Positions 37,917 through 48,300 of a stretch of DNA of 64,000 bases are shown one piece after another (the first letter of the stretch is position 1; every line of letters starts with the position of its first letter). Both the position numbers and the translations under genes were made by a program. The notes under the pieces were generated by a model. That model did no database searches. It was not told the origin of the DNA and saw only the letters and a list, made by a program, of their open reading frames with translations. Origin of the DNA: Penelope pileata (lineage: Eukaryota > Chordata > Aves > Galliformes > Cracidae); assembly GCA_013396635.1 (NCBI GenBank), contig WBMW01003919.1:1645357-1709356 (forward strand), given 5' to 3'.

Positions 37917-38799
37917 CCAGAAACTGCTCGGAACTCTCAGGCGGCCGAGGAACTTGTTAAAGCTTCTCTGGGTCACCCCAATGTTTGATATCAAGGAAAC
38001 GCGCTGATTCTCCTCGATTCGGATAATGAAGCCACCAAAGAATGTGAAATGCAACAATCTCGTGTGTGACGGAAATGCAGCCGAGTAACAGAGATATTAT
38101 TCAACTTGACTAAGAAAAAAAAATACTTGGAGAAACCAATGACAAGCCAAGAGAGTGCCAGAAAGTCTACGCTAGCTCCATATTTACTTCAGGAAAACAG
38201 AAGATCGACACCGTCCCTTTCTCATTGTGACAAGAAACATGGGAAACCGATGCCTTCAGACACCTCCACAACTCAAACCCCCACCAAGAGATCAAAGAAG
38301 ACTCCTAACAAAACCAGCATCAATGCAGAGCACCTAGCAGTTCAGTGCTGGCCCCTGTTACAGGAGCCAGAAGCAGACTGCTGCAAGAAGTGGCAGCTCC
38401 GATCACAAGCAAGTGTAACATTTTCCAAGAAAGATCCGCATCCTCACGAGAACCTCCAGCTCTGGGAGCCGCTGGAGTGCTGGGGCCCGGTGCACAGCAG
38501 CCACGGGCAGGCGGCCAGGGAGCCAGCAGGCTGGCAGCAAACCAGGCAGGTTCCTGCTGAAAGCTTTGCTGACACTGACAAATTCCCACAGACATTTTGA
38601 TTTTCTAACTGAAAACATTCTATTAGGAAGTTCCACCAGTTCCATGCAAGAGCAACAGGATAGCTGCCGGGATGCCCGTTAAAACCTTCAGGTGCGATGC
38701 AGGGACGGAGCCATGCTCATGCCATCACGCAGCGTGTGGTGCCCAAGGACCGAACCAAACGCCTGTAAGATGGCCTCCAGCACCTCACAGCCCGCTGCC
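37917..38799. other. RANBP17 intron 1, CpG-island side
   Basis: Rising GC content towards the promoter. It holds a 164-codon plus-strand open frame (38,106-38,600), antisense to RANBP17, with Lys/Ser/Thr-rich low-complexity composition and no recognised domain. Judged not coding, but longer than expected by chance. Confidence 0.5.
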
Positions 38800-39240
38800 G
38801 TGAGACTGGGAGCCAACGCGTCTCCGAACCCGAGCAAGAGCCCCGTGAGGCCCTCTAATCCCCGCGTTGTTCCAGACGCCCCTCGGTGTCGGTGCTGGCG
38901 TTCACCTCAGGGCGGTGCGGACGGGGCTGTCGGGCTCCCAGGGCTGAAGTTGTGCGGAGCCGCCGCCGTCAGGCAGAAGCAGCGCAGCCCGCGCTGAAGC
39001 AGCGCACACGGCCGTGCCGAGGGCAGCGCGGACCGCCGCGGCCGTACGGCCCCAGGGCAGCAGCACGGCACCTGCCCGACCTCCCGGCGTTCCGACACCG
39101 CCGCTGCAGCTCCGCAGCCCGACCCCGCGCGGCCCCAGCCCGCCCGCACCGCCGCTGCGGAGNGCGCCGCGCGCGGGAGGCGCCATTTTGTGAGAGCGGC
39201 CGCGCGCGGGTCCGAATGAGGCGCTGCTCGCGGGATTCCA
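38800..39240 (-). promoter_or_regulatory. RANBP17: CpG-island promoter region of RANBP17
   Basis: A GC- and CpG-rich block, in sharp contrast to the AT-rich surroundings, lies about 3.1 kb upstream of RANBP17 exon 2. This is the normal setting for the start of a widely expressed gene. It probably holds the transcription start and the short first exon. Donor-like sites on the minus strand occur at CTGAG/gtgaac (about 38,908) and GGCAG/gtgccg (about 39,072). Neither joins in phase 0 to exon 2 when read from the obvious ATG at 39,186, so the real start codon is unresolved. One base (39,163) is undetermined. Confidence 0.75.
39179..39190 (-). promoter_or_regulatory. YY1-like CAAAATGGCGCC element
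   Basis: On the minus strand the bases read CAAAATGGCGCC, one base from the YY1 core consensus CAAAATGGCGGC. Such elements commonly sit at or just downstream of transcription starts of CpG-island genes, in the sense orientation. That is the orientation here for RANBP17. The ATG inside it need not be a translation start. Confidence 0.55.
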
Positions 39241-39764
39241 TCCCCTTCCCGGTTTTAGCAGCCCCGTCCTGACTGAAAAGAGGATGATTTTTCAGTAGGT
39301 ACCCCGCCTAACTGCTGCTTTAAGCGATTTAAGTCCTATGCTGTGCTTTTTAAGATAGAATTTGGAAAGAATTTCCTCAGGTGTTGACAGCTTCTTCCAT
39401 AACACTGGCAAAGGGAAAGTTTTCCTCAGTGAGTGCAGGAGCTTCAGGTGACAGGATGAAGCATTCTCATTCGCGAGCTGCATCGATGTAATTCAATGTA
39501 GCATTAGGTCCACGGACTTACATGTCACTGGTCAATGGACGTGGGCCGGGACACTGTGGTGCTGCTGCATCTGTGCTTCTGGAAGGGCACAGAGCAGGGC
39601 CTGGGCTGCAGCAGTTCTCAGCGGGACAGCAGCAGGGAGCTGTGTCCTGCTTGGGAAGGGTGAGGTGGGAAGGGTGGGCTGGGGGTGCTGGGAGGAAGAA
39701 AGGGAGCTGCTTAAATCCAGAGGGCACAAGAGATGGCGCGCAGATGGCGCCGGCTGCATCTGAG

Positions 39765-39815
39765 CAGATGGTGCCCCAGAGAGGTTTGGATCCCCCTCTG
39801 GAAGTGCCTGTAAAG
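39765..39815 (+). mobile_element. Possible CR1 fragment
   Basis: 'gatggtgccccagagaggtt' followed by 'tggatccccctctggaagtg' resembles the CR1 block 'gcccagagaggttgtggatgcccc'. The GC-rich stretch before it (39,540-39,760) was not recognised and could be an older part of the same element. Confidence 0.45.
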
Positions 39816-42800
39816 GAGCAAAGAAACTCAATGCATAGAATGTAGTTGCTTCTGATTCCAGTTGGAGATTGATCCAATCTGTGGTAACCACTGGTCAGGT
39901 AGCAGGTGACCTGCAACATCCAACAATGTTAAACTAATGTAAATACTTCTTAAGTTAGCACACTGCAATGACAGAATCTGATCTGAAATTCTCTTTAGAG
40001 AAATAATTCAAGGTCATTGAGGCAAATACTCCACATAAATCAGAGGCACAAGAAGATCAATACTGAGATTACCACCATAAGGACGTGAAATGACTTGAGC
40101 AATGGCTGCAAGTATCTGCATGGGAAAGGTGTGCTTTGGTGCACAGCTTCTTCACTTGGAAGGGAAAGGTATAATTCATCTTAGCAGTATAAACTGAAGC
40201 TGGACATATTTGCAACAGAAATAAGCAATGCTGGCAATTGTCTGCTGAAGTGACTTACACCAAAAGCTGCTGTACTCCTTGTTATTAGAATAAGAGCGAT
40301 TGTTTTCCTGAAAGATGACATGGTATGTGCATGACCTGTTGTCTTGGAGTGGAAATTGGTGAAGTGTGAGGCTGTTACAGACTGCATGTATGTACCTCGC
40401 ACCATATGCAGTTGCAGAGCAACATGGTTTTGTCACTGATGAAGAAACATAAGAAAAGCCAAAATGAGAAGCATTTGCATTTTCTGTGTCCTGCTAAAGG
40501 TGAGCAGTAGTCCTTTGCAGCATGAAGCCAAACAGAGCCCAGGGTAAAACTAATGTGTATTAACTTAGGCGTCATAAGATGCATCTGGATTCAGTAACAC
40601 AGGGAGGAAAGAGGCTCAGGTAACAGCAAATGAAGTGTCACAGAGGGTAGGCAGTACAAGTGTTGAATGGTATCACTTCCAGCGATACCAGCACGAGCTG
40701 GGGAGAAGTCTAAGGGCCGTTGTCATAGCCAACTGACAGCCTTTATGAATAATACACAAAAAAATGTTGGAGTTCTTATTGGGCTTGTTGTTCAGTGTTT
40801 AAGAGGAAGAATTTTTGCCTCAATCTCCCCAGTGATTTGTCCATGGCACTTTTATTCTAGTTGAGAGACAATATGACACCTGAACAGTTTGTGTAGAATT
40901 GTTAGTGTTTCCCTCCTGCTCCATCTCCCACATGACAAAAATTCACATGGGAAGGCTGGTAGCCCAGAGACAAGGGTGAACTGGTAGAGTTCCTTTGTAA
41001 ATGGAAGCGGCTTTAGACCAAGAATGGATTTGATGTGTTCTCAGCTGGAGTCATCTTCTATCAGTGGGGTCAAAAAGCCGTTAACAACATTCTAATTGGG
41101 CAGGAATAATGATTTCTTTGTACATGAATTATCACAGTTGAATGATGATATCATCCTTGAATCATATTCTTTTATACAAAATTCCATCATTAATTATTGG
41201 AGAGTGAAGCAAAATGAAAAAGGAAAATGGTTTTAAACAGAGTTTCTTGATCTCATGCCCTCACAACTGGCTGCACTTCCAAAAGTCAAATGGCTCAGAT
41301 TTCTCATTCCCCTAATTAATTGCTCTTCAGTCCTGTCAAATGCCATGTCCCATTTTTTCGTCCTTTGAAGAAGCAGAATCATTTACCTGCATCCATAGTC
41401 TAAAAGAAAGGAGAAGTAAAAAAACGTGCTGGAGGATCAGGGAAAAAAAGGACTGATGATACAGACAAAGTGGAACAGAAAAGATTTTAAAGCAAAGTAG
41501 AGGGACAAATCCAAATAGAGGAATCCTCAGGACTGAGGAACATGGAATGAAACAGTGATGTAGGGGGATGAGGAAAGTCAGCCACAAATTATGATGGGGC
41601 AGGTGTGGGACATTTCTGCCCATTTCTAAACTGTCTCAGGAGCCAGAAGCAGCTTGCTGGTACAGGTCAAAAAGGTAAGAAGTTCTTACATAGCCTTTAA
41701 AGACCTTGACCCAAAGATTACTTGCAGTTCTAGCACTGACTGTGACTCCTGCTCCAGGTGATGGGCCATTACTTAGGCTCTGCCGCTAAATTATGCAAAG
41801 ACACAAAGAAAAAAGGTTAATACGTTAAACAGTTTATAAACAAAAGGTTTATAAGTTAAACAGTTGAAGAGCTATGCGTATGTAAGGACACCACTGGCAG
41901 CTAAGCATGAGAGAGCTTGTGACTTCTGCAGCCCTGAGCCAGTCTCCAGCTTGCCTAGAGCAAGCGTGTTTCCTCTTAGCCAGGATTACCTGCCCATTCC
42001 TCTCCAGCCCAGGTCTCAGTCTGTGCTGACAGATGAGCGTATGTAGAGGCTTCCAGCACACAGCCAGTACCGTGAGGTAGGTGAGTGGCACTTGCTCTGC
42101 AGCATGCTCAGCTGCACGGTGGAGCTGTGTGTTTCTTGCTTATTTTAAACCATTTAATCATTTAAATCTCTCAGATGCAGACAATTGCACTTCTGTATCC
42201 AATTTCTGTTAACGACAGCTTGATTATTTTAAAGGAAAAAAAAAAGTGGTCTAGCTAAAGAATTAATGGATTCCTAGACTAATACCTCACAAACTCCTGA
42301 GATTTAACATAGCAAGTAAGAATGTCAGATTGTGAAAGTACTTTGGACTATGTCAGAGTCCTAGCACAAAGGACAAATCTGTGTTAGGGAGTATAATTTA
42401 TTTAAGAGCTTTTACATAATTCCTTTATTTGGGAAGTAGAAATGACACAGTGAAGGTGCTTGTGTGACAGGCATTGATGGGAGGAAGTTGTGCCATGAAG
42501 TTCAGTCTTGCTTCTATGGAAGATAAAAACAAAATTATTTCTTCTTTCAAGGAAGTTGAATTAAAGGAATGTTTTAAATCCGCCTCACAAGATACAGTAC
42601 TGAGACCTGCCTGCAGCTTTCCCTCCCAGTTTCCAGCTCTAGTCTGTGTCTCATTTTCTGCTAGGTGGAATAACACCCACTTCCTGAGTTTGCTCTCACT
42701 TTGGATTACGTGATTAGATCTGTTGCTACAGGCAGTGCATTCACAGTTAGATCCGGTCCTCTGCAATGCTGCTCAGAGAGGGCTGAACCTTCTCCATCCT

Positions 42801-44784
42801 TTCTTTTATTTAATTTTAGGTGACTTGATTAAAGCATATAAGCAAAGGCAGCCATTTTTGTCTCCCCAAAAACCAGAACTAGCAAATGTTCATGGTATCA
42901 ATGTTCTTTTTTTTTTTTTTTTTGCATTACATCGGGATTTTCCCTAACATGCTGTTATGTTACTGAAAGGAATAGCTGATAATTGACAAAAAATGATTAA
43001 ATACATAAAAAAATAAACCTCATAGAGAGACAAATGCAATAGATGTAAATTAGAAGCTTTGTTCTAGAAAGGTTAGGCTTTTTTGAATAGACATAGTCCA
43101 CCCAACCAACCAGTTGCAGTGTGGTATCTGATTCGGTTCTGCTACATGTTTTCTCATTCAACTACCGCTTTTTCTTTCTGTTTTTCACTTTTCATTAGCA
43201 ATAGCAGAAGGCCCTGAAGAATTATAATTTATTTCTATGGCTAATGAGTTCAAGATTATTTTCTGTGCCATGTTCTAGCCCATGCCAATATGCATTGCCA
43301 CAATTTAGTGAGTGGTTTAGTAATCTAATTCATTCATTTGCAACACAGATTGCAATTGATCTTGAACATATGTCTGAAGATTAAATAGTTACATTAAAAA
43401 CCATCCACTTAAAAAGACACTGATTCCTACCAGACAATTTTATGTTCAAAGTAATGTACAGGGAATAAACAAAAACCTTACTAGACATAACACTAGGAAG
43501 ACCAAGAAGAGCTCATAATAGCAGAATCAGTGATTAGATCTGAAGCCATTTGATACTCATAATTAAAATTAGTTTTTTCATTGACATAGGTAGTGTTGTG
43601 GTTTGTAAGCTGACAGTATTCCAGGAACTCTAAAACAAAACAAATTATTCTGTGCTCGTTTAGTACCTGTACAAAGATCAATAATACCTCAGGGCAAACA
43701 CAGTCTATAGCCAATCTCTTAGTGTAATTTAAATTGAAGAAAAACAAACATGCCTAGTGGCAAAAAAGCACTAAACAGCGCAACATTAATGGAGGACTTT
43801 GTGATGCACTGTATATACATTTTAAAAAATCTACAAAGTATGTACAGTAATCCGTGCATGTTTTTGTGCATTGGATAAAGAAGATTACAAATAATGAGGA
43901 TTAAAATTCAGATGCCTGAACTTTTGCTTCCTTACTTATTAATGAGAGACTTCAGTAACTTACTGCTGTTCATCTGTCCTCAGCCAAGGGGAGCCAGCAG
44001 GTGTAAAGGCCTCCCAAAAGTGCTTTTTATAGTTCGGTATCTTCCATCACCTATTAATGCAGAACCAGCCTCCATGTATGTAATTAACAAAAGCAATTAC
44101 AGAATTTTTTCAGGGTGATCACTTTGTGTTCTGCAGTCTTATGTTTTTGAGTTTTGGTTTGCTCTTCTGGTTTTTGTTGATCAAGAAGTGATTGGGACAG
44201 TTTGAAAAATGTGCATGTTCTGGTGGTTTTCAGAAAGAAAAGGATCCCTGCTTTCCTTTCTGGCATTTCCAGAGAATGCACTTTTGTTGGACGTGGTACA
44301 GATGGGTCAGATACTGGAGCAAGTTTTGGACAACTGAAGACAAAGCTAAGCTGTGGAACAGCTACCTTCCATAAACTGCAGTAACTCCCACCAAAGGTGA
44401 TGCTGTTCAGAACACAGATAACAATTCCAGATCTTGAACCCTTGCCTGGCCTGGTGGGAAGGAGCTGGTGCCGTTAGGAGAAGCTCAAGAACTGTTAAGA
44501 AGTCAAAGGGTATGCTTGTCTGCTTGGATGCACCAGAAATCTTTTCTGGGTATTGCTAGTAAAACAGCACTCGCTTAAGACCATGATTTATGTTTCTATT
44601 AAAAGTAAACAAAATAACACCCCAAAAGGCAGGCAATTCACCCACAGTGAATCTAAGTGTGGAAAATTTCAAATGAGAAGAAAAATCTTTCTGAAACAGA
44701 ACAAAATATGAACTATACTTTTGCAATCTTCCTAGCTAGGCTTTTTGCCATGTGAACCATCTCTCGCTATTTCTTAGTACATCG

Positions 44785-44801
44785 TATATATATATATATA
44801 A
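44785..44801. repeat. (TA)n microsatellite
   Basis: A short TA dinucleotide run downstream of the KAZALD-family gene. Pure and likely length-variable. Confidence 0.8.
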
Positions 44802-44966
44802 AAGGAAATTGGTACAAGGTTTAGTTAGTTTATCCAAGGTAATTTTGTTTAACTACAGACGTTTTTTGGTAGAAAAATTAGAATATTTTAAAGGAATTAT
44901 AGAATAACATACATTAATATAAAATTTAATCCTTTCAGAGTACTTAATCGGTACATGTTTAAGAAT

Positions 44967-44972
44967 TTTATT
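44967..44972 (-). terminator. Candidate polyadenylation signal of the KAZALD-family gene
   Basis: AATAAA on the minus strand lies about 210 nt downstream of the TGA, after a 3' UTR without other long frames. It is a plausible cleavage signal, but AATAAA is common in AT-rich DNA and no cleavage site can be shown. Confidence 0.4.
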
Positions 44973-45182
44973 TAACAGTCTAAATGTATGAACTTCAAAC
45001 TGTTCTTATTTCTGGTAAGTGTCATGATATACGTCAGCCAAGGTTGAATCCCAGGAAGGTGGGATGCACAAGTGAGTGTATGTGTTACCAGAGGAGCTCT
45101 TTACAGCACAGAGTACTAGTAAATATAGCAGTGTGAAAGGTATCTGACAACACTCATATAAAAATTATTATTCAGAGTTGTT

Positions 45183-45313
45183 TCAATTTTCGTAGTCCCC
45201 GGATTCATATTCTTCCTCATCCTCATCATCAGAATGGTCGTAATAGTCATCATAGTCAGTGCCATAGCTTGCACTTCTACTGCCAGCAGTTAATGCAAAT
45301 GGTGAAGATGAAC
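45183..45313 (-). CDS. KAZALD-family gene, last coding exon (acidic tail and stop)
   Basis: 131 nt including the TGA stop. It encodes residues 255-297: a Ser-rich linker (GSSSPFALTAGSRSASYGT) and then an acidic Tyr-containing tail (274-297). The acceptor is gtgcag. Human KAZALD1 also ends in an acidic segment, but the tail here is more acidic and carries more tyrosines. Confidence 0.94.
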
Positions 45314-48300
45314 CTGCACAGCAAGACAGAATTGAATCCAGATCAAATTAGTTGTAAATAGGAAAGAACAGGATGGCATTGTTTATATATTTTCAGCAAG
45401 CTCAGTATTTGTGAATCCTTGTTAAAAAGTCATCTTTTAAAAGGAAAGTGTATTTATCCAATAGCTGGACCTCATGCCACTGTGCAAAACTTCCGTATCG
45501 TTCATGTTCTAAGGTGTTGATAACATACTTAATTCCCACTAGTAGTAAACTATTACTTCAGTCATCTGCAAATCCTAGGCACCTGAAAACATGAGCAGAA
45601 CCAGTAAAGCTTTGAAAATCTGTAGTGGAAACAAGGTCAGTGACAGATTTAAAAAAAACCCTAAATTGGGAGACAGTGCCTTTATGCTGCATTTGTCGGC
45701 AAACTCAGTTCTCACTGTGGCCAGGAAGATGTTAGCCTGTAGGATTGGCACGATGCAAAACAGTAGCAAAGCTGTTTCTTGTGTCTTTCCAAATACTATT
45801 GGCAAGAACAAATGTTTCCATCCTAACTTTTTAAAAAATAAATAGATAAACAGAACTGCCATGGTTCAAAGACTGCCTCAGCTGCAACAGTTCTGGGTGC
45901 AGAGCTTCTACTAAAATCAAAAGTAAAAGAAAAGTTAAAATATGGAAGTCTATAGGTCACTTCTCATTACCCACACTTTTTGCAGGCTGCTTGTCTGCCT
46001 TAAGCATTTTTATATTCTTCATACCAAAAACCCCCAAAACCAAACAAACCCAAAACAAAACAAAAAAGATAGCACTATACCATCAATGACTTTCAATCTC
46101 GCAGAGGCGTACGTTGCACCATACTTGTTTTTAGTATGGCAGATGTAGACGCCTTCGTCTGATTTTCTGAGGCCTTGAATCTGCAGCCAGCCTGTCACAC
46201 TGTGCTTCTGAGGTCCTCCTCTAGCCTTGGAGAAGAGAAAGAAACAGTCAAAATGAAATTGAAATTAAGTAGCTAAGAGATATGAGGATATTTCTAAAAA
46301 TAATTGTGGCCAGATTTAAACATGGTTCCAAACTTGCTTTTGTTTACGATGTATTGCCATCCTGCTTTGATTCTGTTTGATTCTGCTGCCATATGTTTTA
46401 ACTTTGTATTTTCTCTGTGCCTCTTAGTTCATGCTTTCCTTACTCTCATCTATAAACTTTACTGCCCTTCACAGCAGTCTGATTTCTGGTCCCTTTGATG
46501 CTTCTGCTTCCCGGCAGCCCTCAAGTCTCTTGTCCTGGCACCACTTCTTGCTGCTGCTTCAAAGCGTTGCCCCCTTCTTCTCAAGCTCATTAATTTCTTC
46601 AGGATGAAAGTGGCATTTGAGTCTGGGCCAAGCTGACACTCAGCATCCAAGTTTTAACGGACATAGTGTGAGCTTTCATAGCTGGTGACAGTCAGTTTCA
46701 ACTGACTCCTGCCAAAGCCTCTTAAGGGGGGAGCTTTGTTTTCCAAACAAACAATACAAATACAAAACAGTTAACCAATGCTAGCAGAGATGCTCTCATG
46801 CTCCCTCTAACCTGATGAGACAGGTTAACAGGGTTCAGTTCAGCCTCCAAATTGACCAGTGTTTGGATGTGGCTCCTTGCAGCCTTGTTTCTGAGCAACT
46901 GTTAAGTTCCCTAATTCCACTTATATTCGTGCTGTCTGTGGATACATTGCTAAATAACTTAAACTCTTAGTATTCTTAATTAGTTTTTTTTTTTTAATAC
47001 TTTTTCTATCTATAATTTTGTTCAGGTTGTGCACCATGTCCTCTTGCTTTTCACTTGTGTATCCAGAAAGCTGGAATTGTCATTCACTTCCCTACATAGT
47101 CTGCTCGTACTCTGTCCACTGGAGAAGGCATGCTGATACAGGCTTCTCCTTACTGCAGTCTGCCAGTACATCTGGCTTTGTTAGCTCTTCTCCCCAGAAT
47201 GTTGTTTCCATTTAAAAGAATTAGCATTCTGATTTAATTTTAGCTCAGACTTTTGGGCTGTTTCTACATTTGCTCAAAGGCCATACTAATGCCATTCAGC
47301 GCTTTCCCCTTACATTAAAACACAGTGTGCTCCCTAGAAAATGAGCAATTTTCTTTGTTTTTCTTTGGAGACTGAACCCAGATGGCAGGTCTCCAGAAAC
47401 AGCATCTTGCAAAGGAGAAGTTTAGATATCTGCCAGAATTATGCTTCTGCATGAAGAATAGAAAAATAGTTGCCCACAGCCATCCTTCTCAGAATGCACC
47501 TCCTTTTAGGTAGTAGCCTAAACATTTCCATTTATGTATTGATTTGTGTTCTCCAGAACCATACCTGCGTAAGGAGAATCTTACATCTTTCCTTTCCCTG
47601 AAGCAGGATGGATGGTACCCACCCTGTTAGTTCTTCTGCCTGGACTGATCACAGCAACGATCCCTGCACTAGCCCAAATCAGAATTCTTTACATAATTAT
47701 AAGGCCCCTGTAGGAAATCTATTTATTGTAATAGTGTGGTATCCTATGGGAAAAAATCACTGACTACTCCTACTCCTCATTCCAAACCATACGATGTGGA
47801 AAACGCATGTTTTACCTGTACTGAGATGTGGGCATCGTCTCCCGGCAAAAACATTTTATTCCCTTTTTTTTTCCATTCAAGGTGTGGCATAGGATAGGCT
47901 GACACCTCACAGCCAAAAATGACATCATTGCCTGTGAAATTCTGGACATCCTGAGGTGGCATAGAAATCACAGGAGCTGAAAAGACCCAGCAGAGTACCC
48001 CTTTAGAAGACAGTGAGCAAAAGACAACACAAAAACATAAATTCTTGTTTTACCTGATAAAACTAGATTTCATTTTTCCACCTCAGACATTTTGAAGAGC
48101 CGCATGGTTCCAAACAGCTTTTAAAGAGCAAAAGACTTTGTGTCACACTAAAGGGTGAAGAGATATTTTAAAGACTTGTTTGAAAGGACCTGCTTGTCCT
48201 TTGTACAAGTAGTCATGAAACTTAGGATGAAATTAAAAATTTAGTTTGTGTCCCATGAGCTGCCATTGTGGACTAGTCAAGCAGCCAGTTGAGCAGCCAG

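Larger units (their letters stand above)
1..39240 (-). other. RANBP17: RANBP17 gene body, 5' part (promoter to intron 14)
   Basis: The gene runs leftwards from the CpG island at about 39.2 kb and leaves the window at position 1. Thirteen coding exons lie between 35,774 and 17,129; introns are about 0.3-4 kb except intron 1 (about 3 kb) and intron 14 (more than 17.1 kb, open at the window edge). The 3' half of the protein (from the family segment around 'VYARMSEVLG' onwards) was searched for by eye in 1-17,128 on the minus strand and not found, so those exons probably lie further left. The long, repeat-poor intron 14 fits what is known of RANBP17, whose later introns are very large and lie close to TLX3. 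Confidence 0.9.
39241..44966. other. Intergenic region between RANBP17 promoter and KAZALD-family 3' end
   Basis: About 5.7 kb with no recognised gene. Contents: the possible CR1 piece at 39.77 kb, a T-run (42,908-42,923), and a repeat-free AT-rich block at about 43,190-43,440 that may be conserved. Open frames are short and without similarity. Confidence 0.6.

Noticed and set aside
38902..39186. Minus-strand 94-codon frame from the ATG at 39,186 as RANBP17 exon 1
   Set aside because: No similarity to the family N-terminus, wrong phase at both good donors, and the ATG belongs to a YY1-like promoter element.
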